A DNA stretch of 64,000 nucleotides from Edaphochlamys debaryana (lineage: Eukaryota > Chlorophyta > Chlorophyceae > Chlamydomonadales): the NCBI GenBank assembly GCA_016858145.1, contig JAEHOE010000024.1, positions 372,001 through 436,000 on the forward strand, in the 5' to 3' direction. The notes below the pieces were generated by a model. It was not told where the DNA came from. It saw nothing but the letters and a program-made list of their open reading frames with translations, and ran no database searches. Position 1 is the first letter of the stretch; every line of letters starts with the position of its first letter. The translations under genes and the position numbers were made by a program. This document shows positions 20,960 through 32,693 of this stretch, piece after piece.

Positions 20960-23159
20960 TCAGTACCATAGAACATTCTCTTCAGGCAACCCCTCCGGCT
21001 CCAGAACCCGGTCTACCGCCTCCATGAGCCACTGCAGCCTCTCCAGCCCCACCACATCGGGCCCCGGGGCCCCGGGCTCGGTGCCGTCCCACAGGGCCTG
21101 GAACACCTGGGGAGGCGGGGGGCAGTGTGAGGGGAGGCGGGGAGGGCGGAAGGGTGGGGTGGGTGTGGTTTCATGAGGAACGACGCAGGCCCGCAGGTTT
21201 AATGAAGGGCCGGCGCGGCACCAAGAATATATATAGGCTCAACTTGCTCAACCTATAGCAGAGCTCAGGCCTCACCTTGGCGAGTGCAGCCTGGAACTTG
21301 GTCGCCGCTGGCGTCGCAGAAAGGGTGTCGGCTGCGGGGTCCTCCCGCTGCCTCTTGCCGCCGCCGCTCCCAGCTCCCTCGCCTCCTGCAGCCCCTGCCT
21401 CCGGTCCGGTCCCGGCGCTGTCGGCGCTCTGACCGCCCCCGCCGCTTCCCTCGCCTCCTGCAGCGCCCTGACCCACATCAGCCCCCAGCTGCCTGGCGGC
21501 CTCCGCCGCCGCCTGCACGGCCTCCGGCGAGCTGCACGTCAGCACGATGGCGTGTACGGCAGGCAGCAGCCGGTAACACCCCAGATTGCCTTGGGCTGCC
21601 CGCTGGCGGATTGCCCTGACCCAGGCGTGTTGCTCCTCCTCGGCAGCTTGCAGGAGAGTGCAAATGGCCGCGCCGCGGAGCAGCAGCTCATAGCTCACAT
21701 TGTCCCTCCAGCCGCCGCCTCCAGCGCTGCCGCTGCTGCTACCACCGCCACTGCTGCCGCCCCCGCCCCCGCCGCCGCCCCCGCTGCCTCCGCTGCACCC
21801 CGGGCCCTCCAGCATTGCCTCAAGGGCCCGCTTCAGCACGGCCCGCGGCGTCGGCAGCGGCGGATGCGCCGCCGCTGGGCCGCTGCTGCCGCCCCCGCTG
21901 CCGCCACCCTCGTCCCGGCCGCAAGCCATCGCAACGCTGGAAGTATCAGGATAGGGCGGCGGCCGGAGGAGGATATTGAAGTCCAGGAGGCTTGACATGT
22001 TGCACCACACGTTGAGCTTGGAGGGTATTCCAAGAACGCGGGCCAGGGCCAACGTGGACCGCTGCTCGTCCTCTGCTGCATCCGTACCGCCGTACTCGTA
22101 CACCGCCGTAACTCGTACGGCGTCACATCGCCTGAGGAGCTGCGCGGCGGTGCTGGCGTCTGGCGGGCGGCTGGTCAGGGGCACATCGAGCTCCAGCAGG
22201 CCCAGGCGTTGGCCCAGCTTTGTGCATGGCAGCAATACAGCCTCCAGGAACTCCAGCGTGGCATCGGCATCCACGAAGTAGGTTTCAGGTCCTGCCTTGA
22301 GGCAGCAGGAGGCCAGAAGGCCTTCGGAGAAGACGCAGGAGAGGGTCCCGCAGCACGCCTCTCCGCTTGAATCCCACCAGACTAGGCCTAGTGAGCAGCG
22401 CTGCACCGTAGGCGGCAGGGCGTCCAGGACCACGCAGGCGTCTTCGGCGTCGTAATCAATTGCGTCTCCGCCGTCCAGAACGAACTCCCGCAGCGCTGCC
22501 ATGGGCGCGAGCGCCGCAGCGAGGTCCGCCGAGGGAAGCACGTCGTCTCCTTCTAGTGTGACCTTTAAACGGGTTAGCTGGGCGGACAGGGCGGGGCCCA
22601 TGCAGCCCAGCCAGCTCAGGTGGTTGACGCTGAGGCTGGTGAGGTGCGGGAGGCCCTCCAGCGGCACACCGCCCTCTTGAGCGATCCAGGCTGGGGTGCT
22701 GAGCTGCAGCGCCCGCAGCTCCGGCATCCTCCGCAGCAGCTCAGCGAGAGCCTCAGCCACTGAACTGGGAGAGTTGAGCAACTCAGACGGCAGTCCCGCT
22801 GCGTTGCCGTTCGGCAGATCGACCTCCAGCTCGGTGATGCGCCAGCAGGGCTCCGGGAATGCGCCAAGCATGAGCACCACCGATGACTCCCGGCCGACCA
22901 GCGACAGACGGCTGCAGTGCGGCCACCGCTGCAGCCAGCGACCACCGTTGCTTAGCTTATGCACTTCCGCAAGAGTGCAGCCCCGCTGCGGCTCGGAGAC
23001 GGTCAGGTGCGTGATCGCGCCATCCACCAGGTCCCGGAGACCGCGGAACGCCAGCCGCGCGTTCGCCAGGCCCTTGCGCCCATCAGAGCTAAGCACAGCG
23101 AAGATGGCGCTGTGGGCATCGCGCGAGAGGTTGCTGGAAAGCAGGTCGCTGAGCGTCAT
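20960..23159 (-). CDS. F-box/LRR-like protein, paralogue A3 (duplicate of A2)
   Basis: Exons 21276-23159 (628 codons) and 20960-21106 (49 codons) mirror A2 at +6445 and give an identical 676-residue translation. It is the 5'-most copy of the minus-strand array. Its upstream flank keeps the conserved block to 23354, then changes to unrelated sequence, including a second partial copy of the acacgcccgcagcc motif at about 23391-23405. If the duplication is recent, this is the copy whose promoter context differs most. Confidence 0.82.
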
Positions 23160-25762
23160 GCTGCTATCGAGAACAGCTTGAGGAGCGCAGGTTGCGGTGT
23201 CAGAGGTCTGTGTGAGAAGCTACTTGTGTGCGGGCAGGAGAGAGCGTGCGTGTGAAGAGGTCGTGCCTGTCGGAAGGCGCGATACGGCACCGACACGATA
23301 CACACGCCCGCAGCCCCGCGTGTCCCCCTCGCTTGTGCAGCCCGCTCGTGTGCGCTCCCTGCCCATGTTTCCCGTTGCGTGTACGATATACACACGCCCG
23401 CAGCCCCCGGTGTGGCCACGGAGTGGCCGGTGGTGGGGCGTTGATTTTGCCCCGCCCCCTTTACCCCTAAGTGGGGCACGTATGCCCCCGCATGGCCGCA
23501 TGTCCGATGTCCCATTCCCCTGTACAGCATTCCCCTCGGTTCCGCACAGCTCGCTCCATCAGATCCTGTTACGGTCCCCCGTAAATACTAGTCGGGCGTC
23601 CAGGGGGGGGGGGTAGGGACAAAAGTTTCGTACCCCCCGCAAAAGTTCGAGCGGTGCGACCGTGTGCAGCATCCTCCTCGCCAACGCCGTCCCTGTCTTC
23701 GCCCACGTATCCCTCTCACTTGGGCACCAGCCCTAAGGCTCCCATAATTTTGCGCGTTCCCACAACGCCATCTTGGTGCCGAGTAGCATTTAGTTGCACG
23801 CCGGGTTCTGGGGTCTACCTAGAGCGTTCGTAGAAGCAGCTCCGTACAGTCGACCCACCTACACTGCCGCCAGCACGCGCCCTGCTTCTTTCCCCCAGCT
23901 CGCACCTTCACACACTGCACTGCACTATGCGGCTTTCGGCGTCCTAGCGGCTCACGTGGCGCTTTCCATCCGCTTCGCAGGTGAGCTTGCGCCACGTTCT
24001 GGGATCCGCGGACGCCTGCACGCACACGCTGGGGGCCTCGGCACCACAAGATGGCATAGGAAAGATAAGTGACGAGTCCGTATGCGTTGCGTAATGCGGC
24101 CCTTAGGGTCACCCGTGCGGCTGCCTGTCGCTCTGCCTCTCCCTCTTTTTGTCGCGTTGCGCACAGCCTAGTTGCGTTCAGCTGCATCCCCCTTCGTCGT
24201 CGTCCGGACTACGCTGCACAGCCCCTGCGAGCACAGAAACCCCCGCAAAAGTTCCTGACCCCCCCCGACCCACCCGACCCACCCACCCACTCATGCCGTA
24301 CGACGTACGGCAGCAGTGCACATGCGCGGAAAGTACGGCAACCTCTTATATTCCTGCATCTACGGACTGCTCTCCACGTGTGCTATGCGATTGCCACCCT
24401 CGGGGTCTGTCCATTGAACATGGCCGCGTCCATTAACCCACAAAGAGGGTCCTGCCGCTCCTACCGTAGCTCTTGGTGCTTCTGGCTCCTTTTGTGATCA
24501 AGGGGCTCTGTGTGACACAACAGGGGGCAGTGGGAAGGGAACCTCTCGTGTTCCGCAATGGGTGGCACGCCGACATGGCGGGTCATGTCCGGCCTGGACC
24601 CACCTCCCGACCGCTGCACGTGGTGCTCAATCATACCCAGGGTTCAGACCTTTACAAAACACGCCTTTTGGACTTCTGAAATAGCGCAGGAGTCGACGGA
24701 AGGGTCCTGCTCGCCGTGACGAAAGATTCCTGCGCCCACTTGACGAAAGTTCCCAGACCCTCCGACCCACCCACCCACCCTGAACTTTGGGGGCCCAGAT
24801 CTTTGCAATGAAAGCCTCAATTTCTATTCTGAAAGCGGATTTAGGCTCCTTTGACCATGCGCTTTCCAAAGGAGGCATGGGGTACTTTTGCATCATTCCT
24901 ACCCCCCCTGGGGCGTCCAACGTCTACCAAGGGTCGCTCGTGATAACCTCTGCGTCATAAGCCACCAGTCATGAGTCACCCTCACCATGCTCCGAGGATC
25001 AGTTACAAGCCAGAGCGCGTTGCGTGGGCCCCGTGACAGAGCACGCCAGCCCTCGCCAGCACAGACTTGTGCGTCCCCGCAACGTGTTCCCTGGGCTAGG
25101 ACAGCCGCCCTTGCACTTGCGCATACGTGCGCATGGCCCACACGCGGCTGAGCTATGCCACTCCGCCAAGTTATTGCCCGCAATTTGTTGCCAGACCAGT
25201 TTGCGTACAATCACCCCTGCAACCTTGGCCCACATGCCCGCGCAATCGGGCCCACGACCGGCGGCCCCAGTACAGGAGCCTGCAGCCCACCTTCCCCATA
25301 AGTAGTTCTAGCCCTGCTCCCCTCCCAACACAACGAACACCCTACCAGTATCATAGCACACGCCCAACTCTTTCCGGCACGGCCGACCCCAGCACCACAA
25401 CAGCAGTGTCCCACAGCCACAACCCATAGCTCACCCGCTGCGTCACCTCACTGCACAACCGCTCCGGCTGCAAGGTCAGATTGTCACGTCCTCAATCCTG
25501 AATGATCGCCGTCCCACGTGCCCACTCCTCCACACCTCGTTGCGGTACCCCTGCCCCAACCTCCCTGACCTGCCTGCAAGCCCGCCTTCGGTCTGTCCCG
25601 CGTTCGCTCCTGGGATTCCCGGCTCACTCCCAACCCAAGCTCGCTCTATCTTAGAGCGCAGCTGGTTACCGATGCCCCTGTCTCCGCTCCCCATGTCTCC
25701 CGCCCCTCTCTCCCTCACCCACCCACCCTGCCTCCTTGTTCACCCCTCCTTCCCCCCTACCC
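23160..25762. other. intergenic region with degenerate repeats
   Basis: The 5' flank of A3 ends near 23355. The remainder has no frame with coding bias. Noticeable elements are a near-palindrome gccgtacgacgtacggc at 24295-24311, and a degenerate motif (aaaagttc or gaaagttc followed by acccaccc-type runs) at about 23617, 23640, 24246 and 24743. The last two share about 45 bases of loose similarity. They may be relics of an old repeat; no transposase or terminal repeats were found. A TGTAA on the minus strand near 25002 could serve the BTB gene. Confidence 0.55.
24295..24311. repeat. near-perfect palindrome
   Basis: gccgtacgacgtacggc has 7-bp arms around a GAC centre. It sits in otherwise featureless intergenic DNA, and its function is unknown. 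Confidence 0.7.
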
Positions 25763-27449
25763 CTACGCCGTCCTCTGGCGCTTGGCGCAGCTCGCCACCC
25801 CCACCAGCAGCTCGGCGGTCAGCTTGGGGCTGGCGGCCAGGCGCTCCAGGGAGGCGGGGGCAGCTGCGTGCACCTCCTCGTGGTGCTCCAGGTACCAGGC
25901 CTTGAGCGCAGCCAGGGACCGCGCGAACGCCGGCCCGCGCCGCTCCGCCCAGAGCAGCCCATCCACCACCGTCTCCGGCCCCACGCCCGCAATCACCACG
26001 TCCTGCGCTTCCGCGCACAGCTCCGGCAGTAGCAGTCGGTCGGCTAGCTCCGCGAGGCCGGCGGCGAGCGGTCCGGGAATGTCGGCGCTGCCCGTGTAGA
26101 TGTAGCGCAAGAGCATCTCGAAGGCCTCGGGGCTGGTGTCTTGGAGGGTGAGCTCGGCGGCGTTGGCACCGTCGGGGAAGGCACTGCCGAGCTGCTGGGC
26201 GAAGTAGTCGCAGCGTGTGGATAGGATGAGGCGGTGCGCGGGGAAGCGGCGGTCGCCGACGATGATGGTGACGTCGGAAGAGCCCGGGGCGAGCCTGCCC
26301 TCCAGCAGCGCGCCCATGTCGGCGCGCAGCGTGCGTGGCGGCGGGCCGGCGGGCTGGGGCTCCGGCTCGGGCTCGGGGCTGGGCGGCCGCAGCGGCGGCG
26401 GCTGCAGGCCCAGGTCCACCACGAGCAGGGAGTCTTGCTCTCGGAGCCAGCCAATGAGGGCGAGGTATCCGTTGGGAAGGATCACGGGATTGCACCACTT
26501 CCCCGTTAGGTCCGGCACAAGGGTCGTGACGGCCCCATCCGGGGACACGCGGCGCAGGGCGGTGGCCTCGCCCCAGCCGTCTGCGACGATGACGCTCCCG
26601 TCAGCCTCCGCCGCCATCCCTCTGTTGAAGGTGAACCGAGCCCTGGTGCCCCAGCCGTCAGCCCTGCCCGATGAGTCGGGATCGCCTGCGAGCAACCGCA
26701 GCCTGGGCTCACCCTGCGCGGCCGCCTCCCCCGCTGCAGCATCCGCGGCGGCCGGCGCGCCCGCTTGCCCCTCCGCGCCCGGCGCCGCCCCGTGCAGCTG
26801 CGCATGGAAGATGGCCGAATCCATGTACTGCATCAGAGCGCCGCCGCCTTGCGGTAAGTACGTCAGGCCGGTGATCTCAAGAGTTGCCGCGATACACGAA
26901 GGTCCGCTGCAGGCGCGGGGCGGGCTGCGCACGATCCTGGGCTGCGTTGTCCCCGCGCCACGCGTCCGGGAGGTGAATTTTGATGATATCTTCCTCCGCC
27001 CATCCCGTCACCACGTAGATGGCACCGCGGCCGTCAGATACGAGGGCGCCGATGTTGGACAAGGCACCATCGACGGGATGCTCCTCAGCCTCCTGCGCGT
27101 CCCCAGCCACGGTTGAGACCACGTTGTTCGTCAGGCGGACTATGGAGAAGCCGACGGCAGCGTAGACGCTGTTGGTGAAGCTGCAGTAGCACATGTGCTT
27201 CACCGACTCTGGCGGGTCATACGGGTACATGCCCGCGGCGCGGAATTCCTCCGCCGGCCGCCACTCGCGAAGCTCGAGCTTTGAGCCAAGCTCCATGATC
27301 CCATGCTTGTCAGAACCCTGCAGGATATAGAGCCCGTCGTCGCAGCTGACAATTGCCTCAGCATCGGTCGCGGAACCGCCGGGCCGTGGCCGAGAGACCA
27401 CGCCATGGATTCTTGAAGGACACTTGAAGGTCCATCTCAGCGGTGGCAT
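25763..27449 (-). pseudogene. beta-propeller/BTB-POZ protein gene with an internal frameshift
   Basis: ATG 27449 opens a frame that stops at 26877-26879. The adjacent frame (overlapping at 26877-26932) continues to a TAG at 25763-25765. The first part and the start of the second resemble NHL/propeller strands (GAIYVVTGW, SVIVADGW, ILPNGYLAL). The C-terminal half is a clear BTB/POZ domain (SSDVTIIVGDRRFPAHRLIL, AFEMLLRYIYTGSADIP, LADRLLLPELC). The two frames would join seamlessly with a one-base correction at the RGN/LEITGL point. No GT-AG intron of plausible size fixes it. This is either a pseudogene, a polymorphism, or a base-calling error. BTB proteins commonly act as CUL3 ubiquitin-ligase adaptors; that role is inferred. 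A Pro/Glu-rich linker precedes the BTB domain. Confidence 0.75.
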
Positions 27450-28487
27450 GTCTGGTGGCCGGTGTTTGGGTGATGAAGGCGTGCAATTCCAGAAGTGTCT
27501 TCCGTCACGCTACTACACGGTGGGGCACAAGCGAGGTATATATATGTGAGGGTAAAAAAGCCGGGCGCAGGCACCGGGTATGTGTACTCGCGCAAAGAGC
27601 AATCCTCCACCCCCGGTCACCTCATCCCCGCATCTGGGTCCATGCCCTCAGCACGAGCTGCTTACTCCCGCCGGCACGGCAGCTCTCTCAGGCATGGCAC
27701 AAGGTGTTGCAGAACGCTAGCGTGATGCGTGTGTCAACGTTGCACATCCGCCGGCGGGCCCATCGGCAACTCAGGCGAATTCCACGTTGGACTAGCATGT
27801 CACATGCGCATGATGATCGCCTCGGATGCACTATGTACACGGCAGCAACGCGCCAACATGCGCGGCCCCGGCGGCTTCTGGCCTCCGCAGTGGCGGGGCG
27901 CATCCACCTGCCTCCGACGGCAATCATGAGGTCCTTGTCTCTTGTCTCTCTCTTTCCAAAGCCACAGCGTGCCACTGCTCAGGCCCCGCCCCACCCCACA
28001 ACGCTACCGCAACAAGTCCGAGGCTCAACAGCGGCCCACTCAACGTCACCAACTTGTTGATACGAGAGAAGAGATGGCTCGCGTTGACGCAAGTCGGTCA
28101 CGCAAGCGCAATAGAGACGTTTGCCTGTGGCCCTGCGGCGCCCCTTGGCGCGCCATCAATCCTTCCGCTGCTGCCTCTCCGCTTCCCTTCTGCGCCTAGC
28201 CCAGGGCTCGGTACGTGCTCAGCCTGCCGCACCGTTGCCTCCAGTCCACGGCGCATTCGCGCTTAGCTCCAGGGTCCGCAGCGCCAAGCCGCCTGCTACC
28301 TCCCATTCCGCTGCTTCCTCTCCACCGAGCCTCCACGCACATGCTGCTTGCGCCCGCTACCCGCCGCTGCGCTGCGGCCGTTGCTTCCACGCTTGGCCAC
28401 AGCTTCCGCAGCCCGCTACCTCCCGTTGCGCTGCTTCCACTCCCTTATGCCTCCAAGCTTGGCGCCAGCGTCCGCATCCGCAGCCCG
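27450..28487. other. intergenic region; 3' part made of copies of the U-box gene's last exon
   Basis: 27450 to about 28150 holds the BTB gene's 5' flank and shows no coding frame. From about 28160 to 28480 the sequence is a degenerate array of 60-75-base units resembling the last 35 coding bases of the U-box gene. The best copy, at 28409-28442, matches 28481-28515 (which includes the stop codon) with one mismatch; poorer copies start near 28291 and 28348. Confidence 0.65.
28291..28442. repeat. degenerate tandem copies of the terminal coding segment of the U-box gene
   Basis: Repeated gcccgctacctcccgttgcg-type segments followed by ctgcttccactcc lie just beyond the gene's stop codon. They include the reverse-strand stop and the codons for the last residues (EWKQRNGR). 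The nearest copy is offset 72 bases from the true exon. Confidence 0.75.
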
Positions 28488-31268
28488 CTACCGCCCGTTG
28501 CGCTGCTTCCACTCCATGATGGCGGAGCGCAGGCCGTGATTGGGGATGAGCACGGCGCCGCCGGGCATGGGCTGGTTGGTGAGCGGGCTGACGGACTTGC
28601 GCTTGAGCCAGTCCGTGATGGCGGCTCGCTCGTAGGTGTAGCCGTCGGTGGCGATGACGGGGTCGGTCATGAGCTGCGGAGAGAGGCGGAGGAAGGGGTG
28701 GGGGTGGAGTGGGGGTAAGTGGCGGTGCTAAGGCAGGGGGGGTCTCAGGTTGGAAGCGGGAAGCGAAGTGTGGAGCATGGGGGCATGACGGCGACACTGT
28801 ATGGAGCGGGAGCCAGCCCGAGCGAGGCCCCGACGAACGCGAAAGCGCCCGCAGTCGGGCTAGATGCGTAAACTCACGTCTTGCGTGATGGGGCACAAGT
28901 ACATGGGGTCAGGCTGGGCGCCCGCCGCCGGCGCCGGGTCAGCCGGCGTGCCCCCGCTGTAGCTATTCCGCGTCTGCGCCGCAGCGCCGCTGGCGCCCGC
29001 ACCCCCCGTCGGCCGACTCCCGTCCGCCGACATGGTCTTATTCCGGGCGGGTCCGGGGCCGCTCGAGGGCGGGCGCGGCGGCAGGCCGCCGCCGCCATGG
29101 CCTCCGCTGCAGCTGGCGCTGGCGCCGCAGCCCGTGGGCCCGGGGCCGCCGCTGCCCGTCAGCATGTGCTGGGGCACGGGGGGGTCCAGCGGCGGGTTGC
29201 CGCGGCGGCGGCGGCTCCGGCTGCGGTTGGCTGCGGCGGTGCTGGAGGATCCCATGATGCCCGCCTTCTGAATGGCCTGTTGGGGGAGGGATGGGCGAAG
29301 AGCAGATGCCGAGGGTGGGTGAGACGGTAAGAGACGGAGGTGAGGGTCTGGTCTGTAGGGCGGAGGAGGATCCCCAACTGTGTGTTTCGCAGCGGGCTAT
29401 TGCTCCCCAAGCCAAGGCCCCCCAGTGACCCCCCTGCACCCACCGAGTACTGCTCCGGCACCTCCATGAGCGCGCGCAGCGCAAACACGGTTTCCCGGCG
29501 CTGCCGGTCCATGCCCGTGGAGTTCATGATGTCCGTGAAGTTGACGAACTGGAAGTTGTCAAACTCGCGCTGCAAAGACGGGAGGGAAGAGGAGGGCTCG
29601 CTTGAGTGCAGCGGAGGGCAGGCATTAAACCCGTGCTCCACAGCCCCCACCCTCCTTCCGCGCTGCCCGGCTCCCGCCTTCCGCCACCTGGGGCAGCACG
29701 TCGTCAAGCTCCTGGCTCAGTCCCTCTCCCCGTCCCCTTCCCCTTCCCGCCCCCTACACCTCCCTCGCGCCTCCCCGCTCCCCGCCCCCCTGCCCCAAGC
29801 CCCACCTGCGGCAGGGCGTCGTCGAAGTCCTTCATCAGGTCCCAGGGGCCGTCGCCCACGCCGACCATGATGATGGACAGCGGCAGGAAGGAGGCCTCCA
29901 CGATGGCGTCTATGGTCTCCTGCTCCTGCTCGCTGAAGCGGCCCTTGGGCAGGTCGGAGGAGCGCGAGACCTGGGAACGGGATAGCGGGGAGTGTCGAGG
30001 GGGCGTGAGTGCGAGAGGCGGTGTGTCACAAGCAGCCCTTGCTCCTGGGCCCCCAACGCCTCCAAAGCCCAGTTCGCCCGCCTTGCCCCCTGCTCCGCTG
30101 CCCCCGCACCTGGCCGTCCTCCACTAGCAGCAGAATGCCCCCGTCAACTTTACTCCATCCTGGCCACCCCTCCACCCCTCGGCCCCGACCGTCCCCACTC
30201 CCCCGTGCCCTCCGCACACAAACACACGCACCTGGCCGTCCGCCACTAGCAGCAGAATGTGGTACTGCCCGCCCGATGCCTCCACGATGCTGCAGGCCTG
30301 GCGGATGGCAGGCGCGAAGGACGTGGGGCCCGCCATGCGCACGTAGGGGCAGAGCTCGCGGTAGCGCCAGAGCGCCTGCTCCAGGCCCTGACAGGGCTTG
30401 TCGCCGGCAAGGAAGGAGAAGACTGACTTGTCGCCGGTGGTCGCATCGCCGAAGCCGTAGCAGGGGATGAGACCGTCATCGTCGAAGGCCGAGAGCGTGC
30501 GGCCGATCACGCTAATCGCCTCCTCGTACGGCGATGCGACGTCGCCTGAAGGACCGGACGCAGGACGGTGGGGAGGGGCGTAAGAAGGGGGAGGGGCGTG
30601 CTAGGGAGAAAGGTGCAGCGTTGGGGAAAAGGAGGCAGGTTGTGGCTACGCTGGGCCAACGGCAAGGCCCAGCCGTTGCTGCCCAGGCCCCCAGCTCAGA
30701 CCCCGCCGGAAGCGCCGGTTGCACTCACCAATGGCGTGCAGGGACCTGCCCTGGAAGCTGACCTTGCCGGTCCACTCATTGCTCTGTGGGGCGCGGGGCG
30801 CGGGGAGTATGGGGCGCGGGGTGTGAGGATGGTCCGTTGAGCAATGGCGGAATGGCCAGAGGGGACGGAGACTTCGCGATTGCGGAAAGCGAATGCCCAA
30901 GCATCTGCGGAGCTCATCAAGAACGCGGCACGCACCTTGGTGAAGTCTACCGCGACGATGAGGTTGGAAGACTCGAGACCGCCCCTTCGCAGGGCATCTG
31001 TGACCTGGTCGAGAGTCTGGTACTTATCCGCGATGGCCCTGTGAGAGCGGGAAGCACAAGGCAGCGTGGTCAGCGCGATAGCAACGCATACGCGCTAACG
31101 AGCCCCCCCTGAGCTCGCGACGCACCTAAACTTGAGCGTGGGGCTAGCGAAGGCTGCAAAGGTGCCCGGAGCACCGGCACGCGACTGAGGAGGCGGAGGC
31201 AGGTAACTTCCGCCCGGAGGAGGAACCGGGTAGCGCTCGCTCTTGGACTTGCTGCTGCTGGTGCCCAT
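28488..31268 (-). CDS. copine/vWA-domain protein with C-terminal U-box (RGLG-like E3 ubiquitin ligase)
   Basis: Eight exons join in frame: 31126-31268, 30936-31038, 30729-30783, 30232-30545, 29806-29970, 29444-29569, 28878-29276 and 28488-28673 (TAG); 496 residues. The N-terminus begins MGTSSSSKSK, with Gly2 suitable for N-myristoylation (inferred). A copine-type von Willebrand A domain follows, with the MIDAS-like motif VAVDFTKSN near residue 80 and the conserved [26 protein letters not shown] and [11 protein letters not shown] stretches. A Gly/Pro/Ser-rich linker (about residues 305-425) precedes a U-box (CPITQD, then [13 protein letters not shown] and LTNQPM) at about 427-496. Land-plant RGLG ligases have the same vWA domain but end in a RING finger, so the U-box is a notable substitution. 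It would recruit E2 enzymes, probably at a membrane. Confidence 0.92.
30108..30139 (-). repeat. intronic copy of exon 4 end of the U-box gene
   Basis: 32 bases match 30228-30259 (the end of exon 4 plus its GTGC donor) with one mismatch. The copy sits downstream in the following intron with an intact GTGCGG donor-like site. The offset is 120. Confidence 0.85.
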
Positions 31269-32693
31269 ACAAAGCAGACGGCGGAAGGCCAGCTGAAGGA
31301 GCGCTTGGTAACGCGGCCTGGTGCTGCGCGGTCCTCTGCTTACGCGAGGAAGTTGCTTTCGGTAGGGCTTGGTCGGCTTTGCGAGGCGTGAGCGTGTGCT
31401 GTGTGCTTATAAAGTATGTTTATGACGTATGTGGCAGGCGGGGAAGCTATATGGTGCACGATCGGGAGCGGAGGTGGCGAGTGGGGCCCGCGCAGGCGGG
31501 TGCGGGCGAAGCTGCCCAAGCCGGGCGTGCAGGGGCCCTTCCCGGCGATGCACAATCCCACGCCAACGTTATACCCTTCAGCTCCCCTAAGTAATGCTGT
31601 TTGCATCAGGCCACGAGCTTGACACAGTCTCGGGAATGCGAGTTGTGCAGCATGCTAATGGACCCGCGCGAGACAGCCTCCTTCCCTTGAATGCTGCAAT
31701 GTTGACGTAACGTTGGTGGGTGCTGCCTCTATAATCGGGATTAGCGGGAACAGCAGGACGGCGGCTGCGGGAAGGCTTGCGGGGACGGCGGGGTTACCCA
31801 GGGTTTGGCGACACGCCTGGAGGGGAAGCGCAGGGGACTCAGGGGCGCCTTACAGTCCGACTGGCGCAGCTCGCCACCTCGCCCCAGGACAAGCTTTGTA
31901 CCCTGCACCCATTACCTCCTCCCAACACCAAGGGCGCCCTGCACATTCCGTGTACCGTGTACGAGTCGCCACCCAAAGCCGGAGTCATACCGTCCTCTCG
32001 TAATCCGTGCCCTCGTGCGCCACGTAGTACTTGCACGTTGCCTTGATCCCTACGTCCTCAGTTCCGCCTTCCAGCCCGGGCCCAGGCGCCACGCGCTAGT
32101 CAGCAATGGACCCCAGCCCAGCGGCGCAGCCTTGCCGCATGCGCCTTGCTGCTTGTGTGCTATACGGGGGCTATGCCCACCAGCCCCAGCCCAGCGGCAT
32201 AGCCAGCCGCCCGCTCCGCTATGCCCCCCACGCTGTTCACGCCGTCTCGCCCTCAGAGACTAGGTGCCTCCTGCCTCCACCACCATACCCCTGGGGTGAT
32301 GCCGACCGCAGCCCCAGCCCTCGCGGAAGAACACGCTGCCCCGGGCTGCCTGCAACCTTCCCAACCAGGCCTCAGCGCAGGCCTGTTTTAAGGCACCTGT
32401 TTCTTACCCCTTGCCTGCCCTCCCGTCCCTTCCTTGCATGTGGGCCTCTGCACCTCTCCGCCCGGCGGGACTCGTGGCACCCCTGATCGAGTCATCGACC
32501 CTGCCCTCCGCCCGCAGCACACTTGGCACCCCTCAACGGCCCTGCCCTTCCACACGGTGCCCGCATGTGGACAGCAGCGGAACCAGGACCCTGAGCTGGT
32601 ATGGCAGCTCACGCCAGAAGCGCCGCGCCTTCTCCTCCGCCTCCTCGCACTCCGCCGCCTGCCCCTCTCCGCTCCGCTGCTCCTCCCAGCTTC
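31269..32693. other. intergenic region between the U-box gene and EMC3
   Basis: This is the 5' flank of the U-box gene and 3' flank of EMC3. A direct repeat ccccagcccagcggc occurs near 32111 and 32189. No frame with coding bias was seen. Confidence 0.6.

Larger units (their letters stand above)
16849..23293. repeat. tandem segmental duplication, unit 2 (B2 + A3)
   Basis: This is the second, nearly identical 6445-bp unit, directly abutting unit 1. The junction falls in the conserved 5' flank of the A-type genes (16849-16909, matching 10404-10464 and 23294-23354), as expected if unequal crossing-over occurred between A1 and A2 upstream regions. Beyond 23355 the sequence diverges completely from 16910 onward. 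Confidence 0.93.

Noticed and set aside
23357..25762. Possible mobile element
   Set aside because: No transposase or reverse-transcriptase frame, no convincing terminal repeats and no target-site duplication; only short degenerate motifs.
31805..32263. Plus-strand 152-codon frame
   Set aside because: Poor codon bias, no splice context and no recognisable similarity.
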